This document shows, in pieces, positions 56,086 to 64,000 of a DNA stretch of 64,000 bases. A program made the position numbers and the translations under genes. The first letter of the stretch is position 1. Each line of letters opens with the position of its first letter. The stretch is from NCBI GenBank assembly GCA_020055645.1, contig CM034546.1, forward strand, positions 134,685,875 through 134,749,874. Direction: 5' to 3'. Origin of the DNA: Tomocerus qinae (taxonomy: Eukaryota; Arthropoda; Collembola; Entomobryomorpha; Tomoceridae). The notes under the pieces were generated by a model, which worked only from the letters and a program-made list of their open reading frames with translations, made no database searches and was not told the DNA's origin.

Positions 56086-59000
56086 TTAAACAGCACGAAG
56101 ATAGTCGACGAAAAAGAAGTCTGAGACAGCCAATGAATCACACAGATCTGTACAAACAAATATTAAATTTAGACATCTTTTGTTACGAACATCAATTAAT
56201 TGATACCTTCAGTTTATCTAAAACTTTTTGACAAATTTATTACTGTTAGTTCACTTCTCATTGTTTTTCAATAATCAATAATTGTTAAAATTATTTTGAA
56301 AATATTCATAACATGTTACTACTGAAAATTGTCAAAAATTAAGTTATACTAGAACATCGACATCAGAAGTTAGATATTACCATGAAATATTGTATTATTA
56401 TGGCTTGCCACTTTTTATTTATTTATTATTGTTTATACACTCCAATATTTTAGAAATCTTTTAACTAGGTCAATACTAAGATAATTAAATTATTCATTAA
56501 AATGCAAAAAATAATAATTATAAGTTTACCTAGAACAACTCGTTGCATTTTGCCAATCGCTTCGTTATGGCTTTGACTCTGACTTAGCTTCACCGTCAGA
56601 TTTAAATTGGGATAGCTCTTTGGAAAATTCTCTTCGCTTTCAAAATTTTTCCTCATGCGCAGACATAATTCACAGAAAATGTAGCGTACTGTCAACTCAC
56701 GAAGGAAATCGTCATACATCATTCTCGATATAATATCTATAACAATCATAATTTTAGAGTCTGTTGAATTTTAGAATTTGGATGATGCATAAAAGTTGTA
56801 TCTACCGGAATTCCTAGTAGCAGAAACAAAGGCAGTAGCCACTGTTGCAAATTTTCTAAAAATTTTGAGCGTTTGTTCGTAGAGTTCGTAAGTGATTGTA
56901 ACTCCCGAAATGGCACAGAAGGCAGCAATAGGATCGTACATAAAAAGTGTAAACAGACTTCCCTTTTGACAATTCTCTGCATATAAAATTTTAATTTCTA
57001 AATTCAGAAATTTTATACATGAAAAAAGTTTGGAGAATGAAATAAAAAGAAATATATAAAATACCAATTGGTGGCAGCTCTTGCATGGACAGAAATAGTA
57101 CACAGGAAGGACAGAAGGACTTTTCGTAGACTTGTTGGAAAGCAAATGAGTTTTCACTTTCAATGATGAGACACAAAGGCTTTCTGGTATAACTCACAAA
57201 ATCGCAAGGATAAAAACTGCAAAATATCATTTAGTCAAGATTCGTTTGAAATATTTTTAAAATTGTTGACTGTAAAACGTCAATTATTTATTTAATAATT
57301 CAACCTACCAATTTTGTTTGGTTTCCGTTGGCGTTGTCTGTAGCCCGCCTGAACCTGCAAAAAGATTGTTAGAATATAATTAACCAAAACTGGGCCCGTT
57401 TTATTTCAAGTTTTAACATAATAATATCTTTGAAACTATATTTAATTGATGTGGGACATAATCTCTGATTTAATAAATAAATGACCTTGAGAGAGCATGG
57501 AACCATCGGCTGAGAAGTATACAAGAAGGATATTTTTTGGGTCCAGATTGTTAAATGCATTGCTGACATAAACTAGAATATTTTCAACGGAGGCACGAAA
57601 TAGTAAAAACTTTTTCGGATTTTTACTTTCTGTATTCTCCCTCTCCAGAACTTGCAACATACGATACCTTAATATCATTAATTTAATGTTATATCTCATT
57701 CAATAAAAAACGTCACTACATAATTAATTGATTTTTCATACATGTCCAAAGTCAATTCTGAAAATTTGACTTGATCGCTCTTGTTGCCAATGATTAAACA
57801 TTCTTGAAGGAGTTGTTCCGACGATGAACACTTTATTCTGTAAAACCATAAAGCATAATATAATGTCGTTTATAATCCATAAAGTAGAAATTATAAAAAA
57901 GCATAAATCAAACCTGTGAGAAAAGGAATCCGGGCGATGTAAAATATGGAGAGTCTCGGCCTGTACAAATGCTTTCATTTCTTGGAGAACAATACTCCAT
58001 TCTAATTGGTCTTCGGGCTCGTATTTACTGTACTCTTCTATCTCTGTGGTAAGTTCCTACAATCATTTATTAATATCATTTTAGCATTCCAAATTTCTAA
58101 GTGACTCAATTTTTAAAGTGAAACTATCAGCGAAAAATTCAATTTGCGGATTCAATCAACTCAAAGGAATTGCAAAGAATATAATTTAATCTCAGGAGTT
58201 TTTATCTATTAAATTTTTATTAACAATGCTAATAAACATTCTGTTCTGATTGCATAGTTTTAATTATTAAAATACTAAACAATAAATTCATAAGATAGGG
58301 ATTAACATTAAACACTTGAAAAATGTAATCAGATTGAACCAGTTTGCATTTTCCATTCCAAAATATACAGCATTGAATTTTATGTGAATAGATAGCATTA
58401 GTAAACGAACAAAAAGGATGAAAATGCAACACTTCGAATTTGTTTACTTTTTTTTAAAAACATTTTAAAATTATCTATGTTAAGTATTTGTCAGATGTCA
58501 TTAATGTACAAAACTGAACAATAAATAATTTTAGTACATATTTAGTGCCTATTTAGTACAATTACTATCATGACTTATGAAAAACATGCAACTGATTGCG
58601 TAATAATTTCTCACTTGCTAAATTCTATTGAATAAATTTAAAAAATAACCTGGAATATATGAACTGGAGATCTTCCTAGTAACAAGATGACAACTATGAA
58701 CCTAGTGATAAAATTATTATTTATGAATTGAAAATTATTGTACATAAAATGAGAATAAGGACAGTAATATTGAGTGAAACAAATAACCTGCAATAGTATC
58801 TCAGTTTCTTAATTCGCAGTTCCACACGCTCTTCCACTTGAAAATATCCACGACCTTTAATCGCGCTGTAGAAACTGAAGGCTTCATTCAAGTAGTTCAG
58901 ATCACTAATTAATTAAAGAGAAATTCCTTTACTAATCACATTTAGTTTTTAAAAATTAAGTTCGCATAATCTAAGTTTCGCATTTACTTTAAAAAATGAA

Positions 59001-59627
59001 GTGTGAATAATTTAAGTAAGTTTCTGGCAATAGCAAAAGTAAAACTACCAAAAAAGTAAACTCTAAAATGTGACCAATTATAATTTAATTCTGACCTGGT
59101 TCTTAAATAATACTGATAGTAAAGCTGAGCAATCTTTGATGCGATTTCTCCAATTTGCCATCTTTTGAGCGAATATTTTCGGTCTAAAATCTCGCGATGC
59201 TCCTAAAAAATATTAAATTTACGTTTATCTGTATATTGAGTCTACAGATATTTTTGCAACTCTGAATCTTCCAGTATATTAATGTTTTTATGATTAATTT
59301 ACCTGTTGAAATTTCCATAATCTTGTGTAAATATCGAAGGATTTGGTAAAGTAGTTCTGCCACTGACTCTCGTCCGCGGTGATGGGAACGGATCTGTAAA
59401 TAATTAAGTGATAGCTATGTCATTCGTGCCGGAAGAGAGAGATCTACGCATAGGAATAAATATTCTTACCGGAGCTGGTTAAAAAGCTGTTTAGATTTTT
59501 CAAGTAGGTGACAAAATTCATTGACGATTTTCTTTTCCCGATTGTCACTGATATCTGGACTGGACACTTGGCTAGACTTCTCCCCGACCATCTTCCCCAT
59601 CCCGAGTGAACAACTGCCTAACTTCAT
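56086..59627 (-). CDS. SCAI: SCAI (suppressor of cancer cell invasion) orthologue, 13 exons
   Basis: Exons (minus strand): 59627-59470, 59393-59303, 59202-59096, 58904-58788, 58701-58650, 58056-57914, 57837-57742, 57667-57486, 57354-57309, 57216-57065, 56976-56806, 56736-56530, 56147-56086. Every junction is GT-AG and in phase; total 1584 bases, 527 residues. Family landmarks in order: KRWQIGEIASKI, YYLRTSDLNYLNEAFSFYSAI, EDQLEW, IIGNKSDQVKFSELTLDM, ILLVYFSADG, YTRKPLCLIIESENS, GSLFTLFM, DDFLRELTVRYIFCELCLRM, KSYPNL and a short last exon ending VDYLRAV. SCAI is a nuclear cofactor that represses MRTF/SRF transcription and acts in double-strand-break repair. Start choice: three in-frame ATGs at 59627, 59600 and 59591; the first is used. 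Slightly shorter than the vertebrate protein. Confidence 0.93.
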
Positions 59628-60096
59628 CTGTTCCGTCTACTTCCTTTTACGCAGCAAAACATCCAGTCGGCAAAAACGGATCGATCAAGTCCATCGATCG
59701 ATGCGAAAGCTGGAAAGGGTTGCCGGTGCCGTTGAACTGGAAAAGCCCGACTGAGTCAGAGTCAGTCGGGAGGGGGTTTGGAGAACCGACACAGACAAAC
59801 CGGGACTCTTTCTCCTTTTCTGTATAATGTGCATAATATGAATATAAGGATTCACCTACTCTTGCATCTTGCATCAAAGATGTTTACCATTGATTTTATG
59901 TCACAACAAATGCAATATAAACCTTTGAATTATAAATACATCCTAGGTGTGCTAAATATTGTAAATGTTTCTTGGTTAATCGTTTACACGTGTGCATTGC
60001 AATTATGGAAGTTAATTACCAATTGACCATTTAAGTAGAAATATGTAATAGTACACTGTTAGTGTCAGGAGATGTGCATCTATGAAATATTTTAAG
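59628..60096. other. Upstream flank of SCAI
   Basis: Contains GC-richer sequence at 59640-59780 likely to be SCAI 5' UTR and promoter region; no element is individually identifiable. Confidence 0.4.
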
Positions 60097-60292
60097 CTGG
60101 AAACAAAAAAGTAAAAGCGTACTCTGTTTTTGAAAGAGCAGTCCTTTTTAGCTTTTTTGCTTTATTACATGTAAAGTGAAATTAAATGTGACACAATGCT
60201 ACACCAAAAAAGGAAAATAGGACTGCTAAAACCCTACTCCTACCATTTTTATAACAAAGGTAAAGGCAAAACAGGACCTTTTTAGTTTCCTG
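60097..60292. mobile_element. hAT-like MITE, second copy
   Basis: Same family as 42254-42526 (CTGGAAACAAAAAAG and GTTTCCTG ends, AGCAGTCCTTTTTAG and inverse inside), flanked by ATTTTAAG / ATTTTTAG. Shorter than the other copy. Confidence 0.65.
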
Positions 60293-61235
60293 ATTTTTAG
60301 TTAACTTATTTATTGTTAATGGCCTCAGATTTTACATCAAATGGGTACGTTTTTTACATACCTACCTATATATGTATATGTATTTTGAAGTTATTTTTAT
60401 CTCTCTTTTAATAAATATTTTATTATTTCAGAAGATGCCAATTTTATATGCATAGAAATAAAAAATTATTGATAGATTTTTGAAAGTTATTTAAAAAAAA
60501 TAATATGGAAACCCTAAGTGACAGATGCATCAGCAAAAAGAAATACTACGTGCAATCAACCATCATGTAATAGTCAAAAATGTCCTAGGAGCATCTTAAT
60601 GGTTTGGCTGTGCTTTATGTTGCATATTAAATTGTAGCAGAGACCATTTTAAATAGGTACAAAATAACCCAGTGGCGATATAATACTTAAAATTTCGGAA
60701 TTCAAGCTCATGGCATTTATTGTACAGAAGTCAAAAGGATTTATAATATGCATGTAGGTTTAGAAACGACTCTATTTTAACATACATACTATCTCTGACA
60801 CAATTTCTATAGAAATGGAATGTGAAATCGGCCTCAATAAAAACAAAACAATAATCAATTACTAATACAAATAATAATTGCAACAAATTTGAAAGTTAAT
60901 TACAACATATAACCTCTATTCCATTTATGACATGTGGTTAAGCCTGTTGCACAATATAATATACATACCTAGTACATTCGTTACATTTTGTACATAATAG
61001 GCAATTAAAATTGGAGGAAAAGTAAGTAGCATAAAGAATTGCATTTAGAAAGGTCAAAATTTCCAAAATTTCTGGTATAAAAAGGCAACTGATTTTATGC
61101 TTTAGTATAGTCTCACTCATGACTTGGAACTGTCCAGACATTCAATTCCAGCCCAGCCTTCTGTAAAACCTAAAAATGCTCCGCTACAATATTTTCACAT
61201 TACTAACCTTGTTTCCTATTCTAGTATCCTATATT
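60293..61235. other. Intergenic
   Basis: Nothing recognised. Confidence 0.5.
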
Positions 61236-61806
61236 CCGACTTGAATACAAAATCTACTGCCGCCTGGAGACGAAAATTTAATCGAAAAACGTTTTTCGAA
61301 GTCGACTTTTGTACGTGTCGAACAGACGTAGTTTCTTTTGGTTATAGGTCTATTCATCCTTCTCGTCACGTAACCCTTCGACGTCGACCACCGAAGCCAT
61401 GACGTAAGCAACGATTGCGATTAATGTATGCCGATGACGATTACTACTCCTAAACCGATGTGGGTATTTTATCACACTGATAGTATATTATTATGACATA
61501 GACGCCGAGATTTATTTGACAGATTAATACATGATGTCAAATATATCTTGCCGTCCATGTCATACTATCGTGTGATTAAATCCACATCGGTCTGGTAGTA
61601 ATAATCTTCATCAACATACATCGCCCGGAATCGTTGCATACGTCTTGGTTTTGGTGGTCGAGGTCGATAGGTAACGTGACGATGATGATGAATAGACCTA
61701 TAACCAAATGAACTACGTTAGTTTGACCCGTACAAAAGTCGACTTCGAAAATCGTTTTTCGATTAAATTTTTGTCTCCGGGGGGCCGTAGATTTTGTGTG
61801 GGTTCA
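61236..61806. repeat. Long inverted repeat, MITE-like, arms about 240 bp
   Basis: Arms 61236-61490 and 61555-61806 are inverted copies sharing TTTAATCGAAAAACG, AAGTCGACTTTTGTACG, GGTTATAGGTCTATTCATC and CGATGTGG blocks. Open frames within the arms are mirror artefacts. Confidence 0.75.
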
Positions 61807-61989
61807 ATTTTATGCGACACATTTTAGAAATGGTGACCTTGAATTTTTGATTACAAGGTTACTTTATCTTCCATTAAAAAAATAATATCTACTTCCTACT
61901 TTCTTCTGCTATTTATTAAATGGTGTTACATGATGACAGTGTGAGAGTGCAAAATAAGATGTGGGATGAGATGATCGTTTATTATTATT

Positions 61990-62400
61990 ATTATTATTAA
62001 GTAGCAGAAATTCTTTATAGGAATGCCTGATCTGTCTGTATGTCCGTCTGTCTGTTAGCACGATAACTCAAGAACGGTTTGATATAATCAATTTAAACTT
62101 TTTGAACGTTATCTATGGATGAAATTTAAGGTCGAGTTTGAAAATGGACTAGATTGGCCTGTGGGCGTGGTTCAAAATCTAATAAATGGTGTAACTTTAG
62201 TTATCGACATAGTAGAACGTCATGAGATAGCTCGTTCAAAAGGTTATTCGATAGGTCAGGTCAATGTCAAGTCACCTGGTTCAAAAGGTCATTAGAAAAT
62301 GCAATACAAACGTCATTTAACGTGGCAAACCCTATCTCGCTACTTTTTTACATCCATTTGACATGGGTTATTATTTGATTGTAATGACGCAATCATTTTT
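61990..62400. repeat. Dispersed repeat, copy 2
   Basis: Counterpart of 12080-12620 with shared GTAGAACGTCATGAGAT and AAAAGGTTATTCG blocks and the same TCTGTCTGT stretch; preceded by an ATT microsatellite (61979-61999). Confidence 0.6.
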
Positions 62401-62611
62401 CCACTGAAGAAAATAGTGAATTAATTCCATTTAAGGAAGAGTAATAATATTTTTTATTAAACACAGAAGTTAGGTTATAGCAGTACAAATCCAAAGTTTC
62501 AATAGTGTAATTTTAGTTTTGGTAGTAGCTTAATATATTAATGACGTCAAAATTGTAGGCATTTGTATCTGTAATTTGAGGGATAATATTATAATATTTG
62601 GATTATTATCC

Positions 62612-64000
62612 TCACGGTAGCAAAAGTTTTCTGTAAACCATTTCAGAAAAAAATGAGAGCGTGCTAAGCAAAGATAAAGCCAGATACAATTCAAAGGCAA
62701 CTTTTAATCCACTTTGCATTGTCAGCCCTTTAACAATATCTTTGTCGGGAATTTCTCGCCAATGTTTATACATGTTTTTGAACTCGATATATTTATCCCA
62801 CAGATCGATAATTCCCATTTCTCTTGACTTTGAAATTAGCCTAAAGGTTTTAGAGGATAGTTCACCAGTAGATACAATCGAATCCCATATGCTATGCCAA
62901 GGCTCCTTTACTTGATTGCAAGTAACATTTGAGTACTTGGAGCAATAGCTTATCAAAACTTCATTTGCCTCAGACAAACCAAATTGTGTAGTAACTGTTC
63001 CAGCATATACAACGGGTGGGGCAATATTTTTTATTGGAATAACCAGGAAAATATCAGGGGTAGCTTTTATGCCGTGCCGTTTATACGTAACACGATTTTG
63101 TTTCAAACTATAATCGATTCTACTTTGATTTGGGAAAGATATTTTAAAGTTGTGTTCAATAAAGAGTTCTTTGATAGTTTTAATTTCTGCCACTGGTAAT
63201 GGGACAGTGAGATCGCTTGTTAAAATCCCTTGATAAAATTGGCTAATGATAGTAAACCAAAAGGCAGAAATTGCAATCCAAAAGTAAGATATTGATAATC
63301 TTCCCCCGTTTTCAAAACTTAGGATTGGCTGCATTATTAATAATCCGGCAAATTGAAAAAAATAACTCCATTTACGATACACCAAAGCAACAATTAAAGG
63401 AACTGCCAATGAACTAATCCAAACGTAGAGACCTAACGGCCTAATCAGTAAATCCCAAGATGCAGCTTCTAAAACTGTATTCTCTTGGCAATATATAAAT
63501 ACGATTTTTCCATTCCGATAAACAAAATGAGTCGAACTTCCCCGTTCCAATAAACGAATTTGAGTTTTAGGCTGTACATACGCAGTAAAGTCTACTATCA
63601 ACGGATAGTATTTCCAAAGCTTGTTATTCGATAGAATTTTGGTATTTAGAAATGTTCCATTTATTTCTTTCTCTAGATAATTCAAAAGTGTGCCGAACAT
63701 TTTAGAGGAATTTTTCCTTCCCCAAATTATATCATATTCTGTGCATTCGGAGATAGGGCCATAACTCTTGTAAAATATTTTGACTCCATGCGCATTCCCA
63801 TTTTGATTTCCAACAGTGTTTTTGACACTGTCATATGAAAGATTTTTATTGCTACCCAAATGCCAAACTGTTGGGCAAAATCTACAAAATACTGACCAAA
63901 TGGTTTCGTTATTATCGTTTTGTTTTATTAAAATTACAGATGAATATGTGCGTAACTCACGAAACTTCAATTGAACTTTGGAATTGTAATTTTGTAGCAG
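62612..64000 (-). CDS. Divergent ionotropic-receptor-like protein, 5' end beyond the window
   Basis: The frame is open from the right edge (64000) to a stop at 62612, at least 462 residues, so the N-terminus is missing. Membrane segments: PLGLYVWISSLAVPLIVALVY (TM1), a hydrophobic re-entrant stretch (YFFQFAGLLIMQPIL), TM3 (YFWIAISAFWFTIISQFY followed by QGILTSDLTVPLP, a typical IR post-TM3 motif) and a last helix (AFELYLALSLLSTLSFF). Between TM3 and TM4 lies the second ligand-binding lobe with paired cysteines (CSKY, TCNQ). Not close to genes A and B in sequence: a separate IR lineage. Intronless over this stretch. Ligand unknown. Confidence 0.75.
   Translation of the reverse strand: MLQNYNSKVQLKFRELRTYSSVILIKQNDNNETIWSVFCRFCPTVWHLGSNKNLSYDSVKNTVGNQNGNAHGVKIFYKSYGPISECTEYDIIWGRKNSSKMFGTLLNYLEKEINGTFLNTKILSNNKLWKYYPLIVDFTAYVQPKTQIRLLERGSSTHFVYRNGKIVFIYCQENTVLEAASWDLLIRPLGLYVWISSLAVPLIVALVYRKWSYFFQFAGLLIMQPILSFENGGRLSISYFWIAISAFWFTIISQFYQGILTSDLTVPLPVAEIKTIKELFIEHNFKISFPNQSRIDYSLKQNRVTYKRHGIKATPDIFLVIPIKNIAPPVVYAGTVTTQFGLSEANEVLISYCSKYSNVTCNQVKEPWHSIWDSIVSTGELSSKTFRLISKSREMGIIDLWDKYIEFKNMYKHWREIPDKDIVKGLTMQSGLKVAFELYLALSLLSTLSFFSEMVYRKLLLP

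Noticed and set aside
59647..59877. Minus-strand frame upstream of SCAI as an extra coding exon
   Set aside because: It lies upstream of the SCAI start ATGs, lacks family similarity and is more likely 5' UTR or promoter.
1..64000. CRISPR arrays, bacterial operons, ribosomal or transfer RNA genes
   Set aside because: No such features were recognised; introns, signal-peptide genes and eukaryotic retroelements make this eukaryotic DNA.

Overview
The window is animal nuclear DNA, almost certainly arthropod and quite possibly a springtail (Collembola). It is AT-rich, genes carry short GT-AG introns (about 35-150 bp), non-coding DNA is dense in small inverted-repeat transposons, and the genes include a UDP-glycosyltransferase, divergent ionotropic-receptor-like proteins and a tandem MpaB/Lcp-type (DUF2236) oxygenase family. 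The species assignment is inference from gene content; nothing in the window proves it.

Layout. 1-88: last exon of a UDP-glycosyltransferase (UGT). 802-11972: a nearly complete Ty3/Gypsy-type LTR retrotransposon on the minus strand, with LTRs that look identical and match exactly in length once a 1.13 kb non-autonomous DNA transposon nested in the 5' LTR is discounted. Besides gag and pol it carries a third gene that reads as an EXOSC10/Rrp6-like DEDDy 3'-5' exonuclease with an HRDC-like region, followed after one in-frame stop by a CCHC zinc knuckle and a basic tail. This is the most unusual object here. 12810-14785: a complete four-exon UGT. 16051-30626: a tandem array alternating remnants of a small Ly6/three-finger-like gene with two intronless ionotropic-receptor-like genes; the blocks are segmental duplicates that differ by several small transposon insertions, one of them inside Ly6 coding sequence. 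24942-26289: a foldback-like element with palindromic termini. 31787-32743: an intronless casein kinase 1 gene.

33892-54053: four same-strand MpaB-type oxygenase genes, each with a signal-peptide exon, one phase-1 intron and one long exon. The first is disrupted upstream by a 1.2 kb insertion bounded by 202-bp direct repeats that duplicate its first exon. Between the third and fourth lie a weak candidate small gene (CARD-like) and a LAP1/TOR1AIP-like torsin-activator gene whose frame continues for 181 codons past a TAA. A FLYWCH zinc-finger exon lies between copies two and three. 56086-59627: a 13-exon SCAI orthologue, reconstructed exon by exon with all phases consistent. 62612-64000: the 3' part of another ionotropic-receptor-like gene, running off the right edge.

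Most genes here belong to detoxification, chemosensory or secreted families that typically expand by tandem duplication (UGT, IR, Ly6, MpaB). SCAI is the single-copy conserved gene; the CK1 copy looks like a retrocopy. Coordinates of introns are read by eye from splice consensus and family alignment, without transcript evidence.
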